The notes under the pieces are model-generated. The model was not told the origin of the DNA and searched no databases. It saw nothing but the letters and a program-made list of their open reading frames with translations. A stretch of 39,685 nt of DNA from positions 1 through 39,685 of the forward strand of contig CAMVRM010000029.1 in the NCBI GenBank assembly GCA_947169885.1, in the 5' to 3' direction. Shown here piece by piece: positions 22,197 through 31,859 of this stretch. The first letter of the stretch is position 1; each line of letters opens with the position of its first letter. Origin of the DNA: an uncultured Ruminococcus sp. (GTDB lineage Bacteria > Bacillota > Clostridia > Oscillospirales > Ruminococcaceae). Made by a program: the position numbers and the translations under genes.

Positions 22197-25046
22197 ATGC
22201 AAAAGGACAAGATCGTTATTCGTGGTGCAAGAGAGCATAACCTTAAAAACGTTGATGTTGAGATACCCCGTGACAAGCTTATCGTTATGACAGGGCTTTC
22301 GGGTTCGGGAAAATCTTCGCTTGCGTTCGATACCATATTCGCAGACGGTCAACGCCGCTATATGGAGTCGCTTTCAAGCTACGCAAGGCAGTTTTTGGGA
22401 CAAATGGAAAAGCCCGATGTTGACTCTATCGAGGGGCTGTCGCCTGCTATCTCGATCGACCAGAAGACCACCTCGAAAAACCCACGCTCAACAGTCGGTA
22501 CGGTGACGGAGATCTACGATTATCTGCGACTGCTCTATGCACGCATAGGCGTTCCGCACTGCCCTGTCTGCGGACGTGAGATAAACCAGCAGAGCGTTGA
22601 CCAGATAGTTGACAGCATCATGGAACTGCCCGAGCGCACAAAGATACTTCTGCTTGCGCCGATAGTCAAGGGCAGAAAGGGCGAGCATAAGCGTGAACTG
22701 GAAAACGCACGCAAACAGGGCTTTGTGCGTGTGCGTATCGACGGCGAGGACTATGAACTTAGCGATGACATAAAGCTTGACAAGAACAAAAAGCACATCA
22801 TCGAGATAGTTGTGGACAGGCTCATCATCAAGGACGGCATAAAGGGACGGCTTTCCGATTCGATCGAACTTATCACGGGGCTGACTGACGGCATGGTGGT
22901 AGTTGATGTTCAGGGCGGCGAACAAATGGTCTTTTCCACAAGCTACGCCTGCCCCGAGCATGGTATCTCCCTGCCCGAATTACAGCCGAGAATGTTCTCG
23001 TTCAACAATCCGTTCGGCGCTTGCCCCACCTGCACAGGTCTTGGAGTATTCAAGAAAGTTGACCCCGACATCATCATTCCCGACAAAAACCTCTCGATAC
23101 GTGAGGGCGCAATAAAAGCGAGCGGCTGGAACTCGCTGGGCGATGACAGCATAGCTATGAACTATTTCAGGGCGATAAGCGAGAAATACGGCGTTTCGCT
23201 CGATGTTCCCGTAAAGAAGCTGAAAAAAGATCAGCTCGACCTGTTCCTCTATGGCACGGGCGGCGAAAAGCTGGAACTTGAAAGAGGTGTGGGCTGGTTC
23301 GGCGACCTTTATTCTGCTTCGTTCGAGGGCGTTATCAACAATCTTGAACGCCGATACAACAAGGAAAACGCCACCGAAGCCGCAAAAGCCGAGATAGAAA
23401 GCTACATGAGCGAACACCCCTGCCCCGACTGCAAGGGTCGCAGGCTGAACAAAGAGAGCCTTTCAGTAACAGTCGGCGGTCTGAACATCTTTGAACTTAC
23501 CGAACTGAGCGTTACCGAAGCGCTGGATTTCTTCAATAACTTAAAACTCAGCCACCGTGATTCGCTCATAGGCGAACGCATAATCAAGGAGATCCGTGAA
23601 CGTTTAGGTTTCCTGAACAGCGTGGGACTTGAATACCTGACACTTTCACGTTCAAGCGGAACTCTTTCGGGCGGTGAAAGTCAGCGCATACGCCTTGCAA
23701 CACAGATAGGTTCGTCGCTGGTTGGCGTGCTGTATATCCTTGATGAGCCGTCTATCGGTCTGCACCAGCGTGACAATGACAAGCTTATTGCCACACTCAA
23801 ACGCCTGCGTGACCTCGGCAACACGCTCATTGTCGTTGAGCATGATGAGGACACTATGCGTGCTTCAGATTTCATCGTGGACGTGGGTCCCGGGGCAGGC
23901 GTTCACGGCGGCGAGATAGTCTGCACGGGAACGGTGGACGAGATAATGAAGTGCGAGCGCTCATGGACAGGCAGATACCTTTCGGGTGCGCTGAAAATTC
24001 CTGTTCCCGAAAAGCGGCGTGAGGGGAACGGTCAGTTCCTAAGCGTTTACGGCGCTTGCGAGAACAACCTGAAAAATATTGATGTGAAAATACCGCTCGG
24101 AATGTTCACCTGCGTGACGGGTGTGAGCGGTTCGGGAAAAAGTTCGCTCGTCAACGAGATAATCTCAAAGCACCTGAGCGCACAGCTCAACCATGCAAGG
24201 ACACGCCCCGGCAAGTTCGACCGCATCGAGGGACTGGAAAATCTTGACAAGGTGATACACATCGACCAGTCGCCGATAGGAAGGACTCCACGCTCGAACC
24301 CTGCGACTTACACAGGCGTTTTCGGCGATATACGTGAACTTTTCGCAACAACTGCCGACGCAAAGGCTCACGGCTACGGCGCAGGGCGTTTCTCGTTCAA
24401 TGTCAAAGGCGGCAGGTGCGAAGCCTGCGAGGGTGACGGCATCTTAAAGATCGAGATGCACTTCCTGCCCGATGTTTACGTCCCCTGCGAGGTCTGCCAC
24501 GGCAGACGCTACAACCGTGAAACGCTGGAAGTGCGCTACAAGGGCAAGAGCATTTATGACGTGCTGGAAATGACCGTTGAGGAGGGCGCACGCTTTTTCG
24601 AGAATATACCGAAGATCAAGCGCCGCATGGACACGCTCGTTGAAGTCGGCTTAGGTTACGTCAAAATAGGTCAGCCTGCGACAACGCTTTCGGGCGGCGA
24701 GGCTCAGCGTGTAAAACTTGCGACCGAGCTTTCAAAGCGTGCAACGGGCAGGACTTTCTACATCCTTGACGAGCCGACCACAGGACTTCACTCTGCGGAC
24801 GTTCACAAGCTTATCGAAGTTCTGCAAAAGCTTGCCGACAGCGGAAACACAGTGCTTGTCATCGAGCATAATCTTGACGTGATAAAGTCGGCTGACCACA
24901 TAATCGACTTAGGACCCGAGGGCGGAAGCGGCGGCGGCACGATCGTCTGCACGGGCACTCCCGAACAAGTCGCCGATGACCCGAATTCCTACACAGGGCA
25001 GTATCTCAAAAAGCTTCTTCCGAAAAAAAATACCGCCGACAAGTAA
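22197..25046 (+). CDS. uvrA: UvrA, excinuclease ABC subunit A
   Basis: A 949-residue damage-recognition ATPase of nucleotide excision repair. The first P-loop is GLSGSGKSS (33-41), followed by the UvrA motif [19 protein letters not shown]. The first signature is [12 protein letters not shown], the second P-loop GVSGSGKSS and the second signature [12 protein letters not shown]. The zinc module ([11 protein letters not shown]...[10 protein letters not shown]) is complete. The first zinc module reads CPEHG...CPTC, with His in place of one Cys, which can still bind zinc. Length is normal and GGGAGAG precedes the ATG. Confidence 0.98.
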   Translation: MQKDKIVIRGAREHNLKNVDVEIPRDKLIVMTGLSGSGKSSLAFDTIFADGQRRYMESLSSYARQFLGQMEKPDVDSIEGLSPAISIDQKTTSKNPRSTVGTVTEIYDYLRLLYARIGVPHCPVCGREINQQSVDQIVDSIMELPERTKILLLAPIVKGRKGEHKRELENARKQGFVRVRIDGEDYELSDDIKLDKNKKHIIEIVVDRLIIKDGIKGRLSDSIELITGLTDGMVVVDVQGGEQMVFSTSYACPEHGISLPELQPRMFSFNNPFGACPTCTGLGVFKKVDPDIIIPDKNLSIREGAIKASGWNSLGDDSIAMNYFRAISEKYGVSLDVPVKKLKKDQLDLFLYGTGGEKLELERGVGWFGDLYSASFEGVINNLERRYNKENATEAAKAEIESYMSEHPCPDCKGRRLNKESLSVTVGGLNIFELTELSVTEALDFFNNLKLSHRDSLIGERIIKEIRERLGFLNSVGLEYLTLSRSSGTLSGGESQRIRLATQIGSSLVGVLYILDEPSIGLHQRDNDKLIATLKRLRDLGNTLIVVEHDEDTMRASDFIVDVGPGAGVHGGEIVCTGTVDEIMKCERSWTGRYLSGALKIPVPEKRREGNGQFLSVYGACENNLKNIDVKIPLGMFTCVTGVSGSGKSSLVNEIISKHLSAQLNHARTRPGKFDRIEGLENLDKVIHIDQSPIGRTPRSNPATYTGVFGDIRELFATTADAKAHGYGAGRFSFNVKGGRCEACEGDGILKIEMHFLPDVYVPCEVCHGRRYNRETLEVRYKGKSIYDVLEMTVEEGARFFENIPKIKRRMDTLVEVGLGYVKIGQPATTLSGGEAQRVKLATELSKRATGRTFYILDEPTTGLHSADVHKLIEVLQKLADSGNTVLVIEHNLDVIKSADHIIDLGPEGGSGGGTIVCTGTPEQVADDPNSYTGQYLKKLLPKKNTADK

Positions 25047-25090
25047 TATTTTCGGCACATTTTTCGTCAACATCAGCAGGAGGTGTCTGC

Positions 25091-26278
25091 ATGAAAAATA
25101 AACCAAAACACACGATCCTTATCCCTGCAATGCTTGACGATACGTTCGGACTGCTCAAATGCGCTTTCGCCTCAGCAAATGTGAGAGTGCTGGTGCTTTA
25201 CAACACCGAGGGTGTGCTTGATACAGGGCTGAAATACGTCCACAACGACCTTTGTATGCCCTCGGCGATAATGACAGGACAGCTGATAAACGCCCTGAAA
25301 AGCGGCAGATTAGACCCTGACAACTGCTCGTTTCTCATCGCTCAGGCAGGTGATGCCTGCCGTGGCTCGAACTATATCCCGATAATCCGCCGTGCGCTGA
25401 AAAATGCGGGTTTTGACATTCCCGTTCTGTCGCTGAATTTCCTTGATATGGAAAAAGATGCACAGTTCAAGCTAACGCCTGCGTTTCTTTTCAAGTGTAC
25501 AGCGGCGGTGTTTTACAGCGATATTCTCATGATGCTTCGTGACAGAGTTGTGCCGTATGAACTTGAAAAAGGCTCTGCCGAAAACCTTTTCGGCAAGTGG
25601 ACCAAGCGCCTGAAACGTGAGATATTCCGCAGTAAAGGGCTTGATCCTTTTACCATGTACCGCCGTTTTTACGAAATTGCCGAAAGTTTCGCCGCCATAA
25701 AACGCACTGACGAAAAGCGCAAACGTGTGGGCTTTGCAGGCGAACTTTACATGAAATACTGCTCGATCGGCAACCGTGACCTGCGCGGATTCTATCGGGA
25801 ACGTGGCGCAGAAGTCGTTGTGAACGGCTTTTCATGGTACTGCCTTTACTACATCGACAGCCACCTTGCAGAAAGTCAGGGACTGTCCCCGATAGTGCGG
25901 CTGGGCTACAAGATCGCAGGCAGTTATTTCACTGCGCTCCAAAGACAAATGGTAAGGGCGATTCGCTCGAAAGGTTTCGACTGTTTCGAGCCGTTCCCCG
26001 AGTTCAAAAAAGCCGCCGAAAAGCGCATTCCCTGCACCTGTCCGACAGGTGACGGCTGGCTCATCGGTGCGGAAATATGTGCATTTGCAGACATGGGCGT
26101 GCAGCGTGCGGCGTGTTTACAGCCGTTCGGGTGTATGCCGAGCCACGTTTGCGGCAGAGGTCTTTACAGTTCGATCCAGCGCAGGCTCGGGAATATTCGG
26201 CTTCAAAGCATTGATTTTGACAGTTCTCTGCCGACTGTTAATATTCATAACCGTGCTGAAATGCTCCTGAGCTTCTAA
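25091..26278 (+). CDS. 2-hydroxyacyl-CoA dehydratase D-component-like protein
   Basis: A 395-residue protein after AGGAGGTG. It resembles the COG3581-type part of the 2-hydroxyglutaryl-CoA dehydratase/activase superfamily. Conserved-looking cysteine sites are QAGDACRGSNY (about 95-105), CTCPTGDGW (about 320) and LQPFGCMPSHVCGRG (about 345-360), with the end SIDFDSSLPTVNIHNRAEML. Such cysteines usually hold a 4Fe-4S cluster. In many Firmicutes this region is fused to or next to an ASKHA activase; no activase is visible here. The family has no settled function. Confidence 0.8.
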   Translation: MKNKPKHTILIPAMLDDTFGLLKCAFASANVRVLVLYNTEGVLDTGLKYVHNDLCMPSAIMTGQLINALKSGRLDPDNCSFLIAQAGDACRGSNYIPIIRRALKNAGFDIPVLSLNFLDMEKDAQFKLTPAFLFKCTAAVFYSDILMMLRDRVVPYELEKGSAENLFGKWTKRLKREIFRSKGLDPFTMYRRFYEIAESFAAIKRTDEKRKRVGFAGELYMKYCSIGNRDLRGFYRERGAEVVVNGFSWYCLYYIDSHLAESQGLSPIVRLGYKIAGSYFTALQRQMVRAIRSKGFDCFEPFPEFKKAAEKRIPCTCPTGDGWLIGAEICAFADMGVQRAACLQPFGCMPSHVCGRGLYSSIQRRLGNIRLQSIDFDSSLPTVNIHNRAEMLLSF

Positions 26279-26336
26279 ATACGAACATTAAACGTTTTAT
26301 TATTCACATACATATTAAATTTCAGAAAGGCTATCC

Positions 26337-27557
26337 ATGAACGATAAAAAGGCAAATAAACTAAGCAATATTTATGATGACTTTGCGGCAGGGCTGTCCG
26401 ACTGGTACTCGGGCGGAAATAAACCTCCCAGATCGAGCCGTGACACTCAGCTTTATCTCGATTTACAGCGTGAAAAACTGCGTTCCTGCGGACTTGAAGC
26501 CAAAACCGAGATAACCGACCGTGACCCGACCGACGGCAGGTCATATGTGACCGTTACAGACAATGTTTTCAATGATTACGTGATGTTTGACCACGTTAAA
26601 ACCGCTAAGAAATTCTACAAGGACGGTAAGCTTTTGTACAGCAAAACAGAAAAATCAGTCCTTTATCAGACGATACAGATGCCGCAGGGCAAGAAGATCT
26701 CGCCCGACAGACCACTCTGCTGTCCGCACTGCGGCGCACCCTCGACCATAGGCGAACTTCAGAACGGCTGTAAATTCTGCGAGACAAAGTTTCTTATCTC
26801 TGACCTGTACCCTGCTGTCAAGTTTTTTCACTTCTCAAACGATTTAAGCAGGAACAAAAATGAACTTTGGAAAGAGATAGTTCCCTTTATCATTGCAGGT
26901 ATACTCATAATGCTCGCCGTGTGCATTTTCGGCGGCAAAACTTCACCTTCCACTCTTTTTGGATACGGCGTATGCGGAGGTTTTCTGGGTTACATAGGCT
27001 GGTGCGCTTCAAAGATATTGTCAATGTTTACCGGACTTTTCAAGGGTTTGAGGGGTATGAGCAGCTTTGGCAGTTCCATGAGATTTGCACCCGAAATGAA
27101 AAAATATGACCCGAACTTTTCGCTCGAAACTTTTCGTGACAAGCTCAACTCGCTGTTCATGGCGGCGGTCTATTCTCCCGACCTCGAAAATCTTTCGGTG
27201 TATCAGGGAAGCGGCGAAACACCAAAATTTGACATAATCGACTCGACATATTACAATTTTGTTATCCCGAAGTACAACGTAACTCCCGAGGGAATTTGCT
27301 TTGTAACTGTCGATATGTTCATGGATTGCCTGCATTTTAACGGTACAAAGATAACAAAGCATAATGACAAGTTCAGAATGATAGTCAAAAAGTCATTGCG
27401 CCGCCCGACAGACCTGGGCTTCTCGATAAAAGCTGTAAAGTGTCCCGTCTGCGGCGGCAGTTTCGATGCGGAAAGGGTCAGATGCTGTCCGTTCTGCGGC
27501 GAAAAATACGATCTTTCGGAGGACGACTGGGTAATTACCCTCGTGAAAAAGTTATGA
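26337..27557 (+). CDS. Double zinc-ribbon membrane protein with Tim44-like region
   Basis: A 406-residue protein after GAAAGG. A first zinc ribbon CPHCGAP...CKFC lies at about 125-150. Two hydrophobic segments follow (IVPFIIAGILIMLAVCIFGG, then LFGYGVCGGFLGYIGW, about 180-235). After a Gly/Ser/Phe-rich stretch comes a segment KYDPNFSLETFRDKLNSLF...SPDLENLSVY that resembles the start of Tim44/TraB-like domains. A second ribbon CPVCGGSFDAERVRCCPFCG ends the protein. Probable membrane protein with cytoplasmic ribbons. The role is unknown; its stop overlaps the pseudouridine synthase start by 4 bases (ATGA). Confidence 0.75.
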   Translation: MNDKKANKLSNIYDDFAAGLSDWYSGGNKPPRSSRDTQLYLDLQREKLRSCGLEAKTEITDRDPTDGRSYVTVTDNVFNDYVMFDHVKTAKKFYKDGKLLYSKTEKSVLYQTIQMPQGKKISPDRPLCCPHCGAPSTIGELQNGCKFCETKFLISDLYPAVKFFHFSNDLSRNKNELWKEIVPFIIAGILIMLAVCIFGGKTSPSTLFGYGVCGGFLGYIGWCASKILSMFTGLFKGLRGMSSFGSSMRFAPEMKKYDPNFSLETFRDKLNSLFMAAVYSPDLENLSVYQGSGETPKFDIIDSTYYNFVIPKYNVTPEGICFVTVDMFMDCLHFNGTKITKHNDKFRMIVKKSLRRPTDLGFSIKAVKCPVCGGSFDAERVRCCPFCGEKYDLSEDDWVITLVKKL

Positions 27558-28525
27558 GAGAATTTACTATCGGCAAAAATGATGCGGGTCAGCGTGCGGA
27601 TAAGTTCCTGCAAAAAGCCTGCCCTGCCCTGCCAAAAAGTGCCATGTACAAATATATCCGCAAAAAAAGCATTAAATGCAACGGAAAACGGCTCGAAATT
27701 TCGCAGAAACTCTGCGAGGGTGACGTTATCACGCTGTATATCAACGATGAATTTTTCGCAAAAGCCGACCAACCGACCAGCTACGAAGCCGCAGGCAACA
27801 ATCTCGAAATCGTTTTCGAGGACGATAATATCTTGCTCATCAACAAGCCTGTCGGGTTGGTCGTACATGAGGACGAGAGCGGCACGCCTGACACGCTCAT
27901 CAACCGTGTGCTGAAATATCTCCGCAAAAAAGGCGAATTTGCCCCCGATGCCGAGTTGTCATTCAAGCCCTCGCTGTGCAACAGGATCGACCGAAATACA
28001 CAGGGTATCGTCATTTGCGCAAAGACTGCCGAGGCGCTGAGGGTCATGGATCAGAAGATCCGTGACAGGGAACTTACGAAAAAATATCTCTGCATAACCG
28101 TTGGCATACCGCCCAAAAAAGCCGACACTTTGCATGACTACTGCTTCAAGGACGAACGAACGAAAACGGTTTCGGTAAGTAACAAACGTCTTGACGGCTG
28201 GAAAACAATGGTAACAAAATATCATGTGCTTGCGCAGGACACCGAAAACGGGCTTGCGCTGTGCGAGATCGAACTTGTCACTGGGCGCACTCACCAGATC
28301 AGGGCGCACATGGCGCACATCGGCTGCCCCCTGTTGGGCGACGGAAAATACGGAATAAACCGCATCAATCGTGCATACAATATTAAAACGCAGGCGCTCT
28401 GCTCCCACAGCCTTGAATTTCACTTTTCGACCGATGCAGGTTCGCTTGAAGTTCTTAACGGAAGACGCTTCACAGTTGGCGAAGTGTGGTTCGTAAAGAA
28501 GTTTTTCCCGAATTTCATGCTGTGA
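27554..28525 (+). CDS. RluA-family RNA pseudouridine synthase
   Basis: A 323-residue enzyme that converts uridine to pseudouridine in rRNA or tRNA. The ATG at 27554 is in the ATGA overlap with the previous gene. An S4-type RNA-binding domain is at about 12-75 (GQRADKFLQKAC...KSIKCNGKRL). Catalytic motif is NRIDRNTQGIVI, where Asp of RID is the catalytic residue (RLD in most relatives). Also typical are LINKPVGLVVHEDES and ELVTGRTHQIRAHMAHIGCPLLGDGKYG. The target uridine cannot be told. Possibly the last gene of the uvrB-led run. Confidence 0.95.
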   Translation: MREFTIGKNDAGQRADKFLQKACPALPKSAMYKYIRKKSIKCNGKRLEISQKLCEGDVITLYINDEFFAKADQPTSYEAAGNNLEIVFEDDNILLINKPVGLVVHEDESGTPDTLINRVLKYLRKKGEFAPDAELSFKPSLCNRIDRNTQGIVICAKTAEALRVMDQKIRDRELTKKYLCITVGIPPKKADTLHDYCFKDERTKTVSVSNKRLDGWKTMVTKYHVLAQDTENGLALCEIELVTGRTHQIRAHMAHIGCPLLGDGKYGINRINRAYNIKTQALCSHSLEFHFSTDAGSLEVLNGRRFTVGEVWFVKKFFPNFML

Positions 28526-28614
28526 AAATGTACAAGCTGAACGCTCGATATTTGTTTAAATATACAATTTTTTATTTGAAACTGCGTAAAAATATCCAAA
28601 TTTTACAAAATCGC

Positions 28615-28643
28615 TTGCAATCTGTCTGAAAATATGTTATAAT
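28615..28643 (+). promoter_or_regulatory. Promoter of the PHP-domain gene
   Basis: TTGCAA (28615-28620), 17 bases, TATAAT (28638-28643), followed by a leader of about 50 bases to the ATG at 28701. Confidence 0.8.
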
Positions 28644-28700
28644 AGATTGCAGAAATTTTAGCTATCGGCAAACCGCTTCAATAGTTTCGGAGGTGAGCTT

Positions 28701-29588
28701 ATGATAGGCGATCTGCATTGTCATACAACACTTTCTGACGGCTCGCTGGGCATCGAGGAGGTCATTCTGCAAGCAAAGCGCATGAACCTTGACTACCTTG
28801 CGATCACCGACCACGACACCCTTTCGTCCTCGAACCGTGCGCAGATCCTCGGCGAACGATACGGAGTGAACATCATTCCCTCGGTCGAACTTTCTGCGTG
28901 GGATAAGGAACGAGGCAGCAAGGTGCATATCCTCTGCTACGCTCCGCAAAAACCCGACAGGCTCGAAGGCTTGTGCCTGAAATCCTGCTCGATCAGGACA
29001 GAGTGCGCAAAGGACATGATTGAAAAAGTCATGGAGATATACCCGATCCCCGAAAACGCCGTTAAGGTGTACACAAAGGGTTCAAAGAGCATATTCAAGC
29101 AGCATATCATGAGGGCTTTGGTGAACTATGGCTACGCAACCGAACTTTACGGCGAAGTAAACTCAAAGCTTTTCGGCTATCCTGACGGCGATTGTCTCGT
29201 CACCAGAGAATATCCTGATGTGAACTTTGTGCTTGATCTTATTCACTCGTCAAAGGGCGTGGCTGTCATGGCTCACCCGTTCATGGTAGGTTACGGCAAC
29301 GGTGATCTGCGCTTGCTCGATGAACTTATTGAGAAGGGAAAGCTTGACGGCATCGAGGTCTTTCATTACTCCGCAAACGCCGAACAGCAGAAAATACTTC
29401 TCGAAAAGTGCAAAGCGCACGGGCTTATTGCGACAGGCGGCTCGGATTTTCATGGGCTTTATAACGCTGTACCAACACACATTGGTAGCCGCTTCACCGA
29501 TGATGAAAATATGCAAAAACTTCTTGAACTCATCAAAAAGAACAGGTACAAGGCAAAAAAACACGCAACCGATATAAACAACATTTGA
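28701..29588 (+). CDS. PHP-domain phosphoesterase (YciV/RNase AM-like)
   Basis: A 295-residue metal-dependent phosphoesterase after GGAGGTGAG. PHP motifs are GDLHCHTTLSDG (metal ligands His6 and His8), ITDHDTL, IPSVELSAW, VMAHPF and GGSDFHG, in the order of the family. Relatives hydrolyse 3',5'-nucleoside bisphosphates or trim 5' ends of RNA; which applies is not shown by the sequence. Sixteen bases before the TSCPD gene, likely co-transcribed. Confidence 0.92.
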   Translation: MIGDLHCHTTLSDGSLGIEEVILQAKRMNLDYLAITDHDTLSSSNRAQILGERYGVNIIPSVELSAWDKERGSKVHILCYAPQKPDRLEGLCLKSCSIRTECAKDMIEKVMEIYPIPENAVKVYTKGSKSIFKQHIMRALVNYGYATELYGEVNSKLFGYPDGDCLVTREYPDVNFVLDLIHSSKGVAVMAHPFMVGYGNGDLRLLDELIEKGKLDGIEVFHYSANAEQQKILLEKCKAHGLIATGGSDFHGLYNAVPTHIGSRFTDDENMQKLLELIKKNRYKAKKHATDINNI

Positions 29589-29604
29589 TAAAAGAGGAAT
29601 TACA

Positions 29605-29856
29605 ATGGCAAAATACAGCTATACCCCTCGTGGGGTCTGTTCAAGGCAGATAAATTTTGAAGTTGAGGACGGCATCGTGAAGTCGGTGCAGTTTGTCGGC
29701 GGTTGCAGCGGCAACACTCAGGGCGTTGCAAAGCTTGCGGCAGGCAGACCTGTTGACGAGATAATCTCGCTGCTCAAAGAGACCGACTGCAACGGCAGAG
29801 GAACTTCATGTCCCGACCAGCTTGCAAGAGCGCTCGAAGCTTCCAAGTCAAAATAA
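29605..29856 (+). CDS. TSCPD domain-containing small protein
   Basis: An 83-residue protein matching the stand-alone TSCPD family. It has YTPRGVCSRQINFEVEDGIV, FVGGCSGNTQGVAKLAAGR and the name motif (here GTSCPDQLARAL). The domain also occurs at the C-terminus of B12-dependent ribonucleotide reductase. Three conserved cysteines besides the CPD cysteine suggest metal binding. Function unknown. GAGGAA precedes the ATG. Confidence 0.93.
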   Translation: MAKYSYTPRGVCSRQINFEVEDGIVKSVQFVGGCSGNTQGVAKLAAGRPVDEIISLLKETDCNGRGTSCPDQLARALEASKSK

Positions 29857-29876
29857 AACGTTTTACTGTAAAAAAT

Positions 29877-29916
29877 AAGCGAGGTACGGAGTTTTTCCAT
29901 ACCTCGCTTTTTTTCG
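29877..29916 (+). terminator. Terminator after the TSCPD gene
   Basis: AAGCGAGGTA pairs with TACCTCGCTT, followed by a run of Ts. It also serves as a barrier to the convergent minus-strand gene. Confidence 0.88.
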
Positions 29917-29937
29917 GGGAGTTGTTTAAGTTTTGGT

Positions 29938-30573
29938 TCAAGCGCCTGCCTGGATCTCTTTTGAGTGTGTACCGCCCATACGTTTGTAAGCCGCAAGTGC
30001 AGCAGGGAGCAGGATAAACAGCAGCGGAATATCAGCCACAAGTTCAATAACGTTTTTGGCGATACGTGCTACCAGCGCTGCACTCAGGGAATCCTCATGA
30101 ATGAATTTGTAGTGCAGGTTCAGCGTGGTGTTTATCACAAGATTTATGATGATAACATCGAGAAAACGTGCAAGCAGCGCTCTCAGGAACAAAGTGATGT
30201 CGATCTCACGGCTGCTGTACTTAAAGCGGACGATTATCGAATGACTGTCATTTTTTATGTACAGGCAGATACCGTAGATAAGTCCCTGCACGCCTGCAAC
30301 CAGCGTATAAATAGGCAGAAAACCGCCTGTTGGGTGAACCATAAAGCCCACAACATCACATATCAGACCTGCCATAAAGCCGACTGTCGGACCGAACAGC
30401 ATTCCGATAACGGCGATCGCCAGAAATGCAAAGTTTATCTTCGCATAGGGCAGGTCAATGGAATACATTTCCAGCACCATTGACACGGCGATAAAAATAC
30501 CTGTGATAGTCAGCGTTCTGATCTTTGTCAGTTCCTTAGCCGACTTTGCGAACATAGAAAAAAAGCTCTTCAT
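29938..30573 (-). CDS. folT: Folate-type ECF transporter S component
   Basis: A 211-residue membrane protein with about six hydrophobic helices. The opening (LTITGIFIAVSMVLEMYSIDL...INFAFLAIAVIGMLFGPTVGFMAGLICDVVGFMVHPTGGF) is typical of FolT-like S components. They bind a vitamin and work with the shared EcfA/EcfT module, which is not in the window. AAGGAGG precedes the ATG. The upstream THF riboswitch supports a folate substrate. Confidence 0.88.
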   Translation of the reverse strand: MKSFFSMFAKSAKELTKIRTLTITGIFIAVSMVLEMYSIDLPYAKINFAFLAIAVIGMLFGPTVGFMAGLICDVVGFMVHPTGGFLPIYTLVAGVQGLIYGICLYIKNDSHSIIVRFKYSSREIDITLFLRALLARFLDVIIINLVINTTLNLHYKFIHEDSLSAALVARIAKNVIELVADIPLLFILLPAALAAYKRMGGTHSKEIQAGA

Positions 30574-30651
30574 GTGTAGACCTCCTTATTACACACACAG
30601 CCTCGTGCATTATCAAAGGTTCTCACAAAAAGAGCTTTTGAAATTTGCATT

Positions 30652-30752
30652 CAGCGGGATGCGAGAACTGCACCGCAAGGGACAAGCCCTTTTCGTCCCG
30701 ATGGCAACTCCCCGTCCGTCAGGCACTTTACGCACAGTACTCTACTCTGTAA
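30652..30752 (-). promoter_or_regulatory. Tetrahydrofolate (THF) riboswitch
   Basis: Minus-strand blocks in order are AGAGTAGAGTACTGTGCG, TAAAGTGCCTGACGGACGG, GGGGAGTTGCC, GGGACGAAAAG and GCGGTGCAGTTCTCGCATCC, which match the THF aptamer core. The 3' aptamer strand GTTCTCGCA can alternatively pair with TGTGAGAAC (near 30615-30625), close to the ribosome site, giving a plausible switch. It controls the folate S-component gene. Confidence 0.85.
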
Positions 30753-30794
30753 TGATCGTCAGGGAAAATGCCCTGACTACGAAAACTTCTGCGA

Positions 30795-31763
30795 TCAATA
30801 AGCTGTATCGTAGAAAATATCGTATCTTCTGTCAAGGAAAGGCTTTTTCATTGCAAGACCTTCCTGCAAGTCAATATCGTATACCTTACCGTCTTTAAGA
30901 CCAACGATGCGGTTGCCGATGCCCTGTTCGAGCAGTTCAACAGCGTGGTAGCCCATTTCGGTAGCAAGAACTCTGTCTCTCAGTGTAGGCGAGCCGCCTC
31001 TCTGAACGTGACCGAGGATAGTTGCTCTTGTTTCGATGCCTGTCATTTCCTGAAGGCTTCTTGCGATAACGTCAGTCTGACCAACGCCCTCAGCAACAAC
31101 GATAATGAAGTGGTGCTTGCCGTCCTTTTCGGAAGCAGTCTTTACCATTTTAGCGGCAATAGCGTCAAGGTCATACTCTCTTTCGAGGGTGATGCAAGCC
31201 TCAGCGCCGACAGCAATGGCAACGTTTACTGCGATATAGCCTGCTTTTCTGCCCATTACTTCAACAACGGAGCAGCGGTCATGAGACTGAGTAGTATCTC
31301 TCAGCTTGTCGATCATCTCGATGCAGGTATTCATTGCGGTGTCATAGCCGATGGTATATTCAGTACACTGGATGTCGTTGTCGATAGTGCCGGGGATACC
31401 TACGCAGGGGATACCGAGGCTTGAAAGGTCGCCTGCACCTCTGAACGAACCGTCACCGCCGATAACAACAAGACCTTCAAGACCAATTTCCTCGCAGACA
31501 GCCTTACCCTTGCGAACGCCATCCATATTGCGGAATTCGGGGCATCTTGCTGTGTAAAGGCAAGTACCGCCTCTCTGGATTATGCCCGAAACAGTTCTTG
31601 CGCTCATGTTAACAAATTCTCTGTCGAGAAGTCCAACGTATCCTCTCTGGATACCGATAACTTCCATTCCCTTGCTGAGTGCAGCTCTTGTAACAGCTCT
31701 GACGGCTGCGTTCATTCCGGGGGCATCGCCGCCGCTTGTAAGCACTCCGATCTTCTTTGCCAT
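30795..31763 (-). CDS. pfkA: ATP-dependent 6-phosphofructokinase
   Basis: A 322-residue glycolytic enzyme. It phosphorylates fructose 6-phosphate to the 1,6-bisphosphate in the cytoplasm. ATP-site motifs are GVLTSGGDAPGMNA and GGDGSFRGA; the Gly after GGD is the residue associated with ATP rather than pyrophosphate use. GIPGTIDNDI holds the catalytic aspartate, and EVMGRKAGYIA and LGHVQRGGSP complete the active site. GGAGGAAT precedes the ATG. Length is normal. Confidence 0.97.
   Translation of the reverse strand: MAKKIGVLTSGGDAPGMNAAVRAVTRAALSKGMEVIGIQRGYVGLLDREFVNMSARTVSGIIQRGGTCLYTARCPEFRNMDGVRKGKAVCEEIGLEGLVVIGGDGSFRGAGDLSSLGIPCVGIPGTIDNDIQCTEYTIGYDTAMNTCIEMIDKLRDTTQSHDRCSVVEVMGRKAGYIAVNVAIAVGAEACITLEREYDLDAIAAKMVKTASEKDGKHHFIIVVAEGVGQTDVIARSLQEMTGIETRATILGHVQRGGSPTLRDRVLATEMGYHAVELLEQGIGNRIVGLKDGKVYDIDLQEGLAMKKPFLDRRYDIFYDTAY
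30807..30835 (-). promoter_or_regulatory. Candidate promoter of the riboswitch-folT unit, inside pfkA
   Basis: TTGACA (30835-30830), 17 bases, TACGAT (30812-30807) on the minus strand within the last codons of pfkA. A hairpin GTCAGGG-CATTTT-CCCTGAC (30759-30778) lies between it and the aptamer and may partly end pfkA transcripts, though it lacks a T tail. Confidence 0.5.
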
Positions 31764-31802
31764 TTTTATTCCTCCAACTCTAAGGATGTGTGTGTGCCGT
31801 AT

Positions 31803-31816
31803 CTTAAACGTTTAAG
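31803..31816. promoter_or_regulatory. Palindromic operator-like site in the pfkA leader
   Basis: CTTAAACGTTTAAG is a perfect 14-base palindrome between the pfkA transcription start (near 31853) and its ribosome site. The AAACGTTT core is typical of LacI-family or CcpA-like operators, so repression by road-blocking is plausible. Confidence 0.5.
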
Positions 31817-31859
31817 TAAAGAATAAACGGCTCATCAACGATCTCACACCTATACATTT

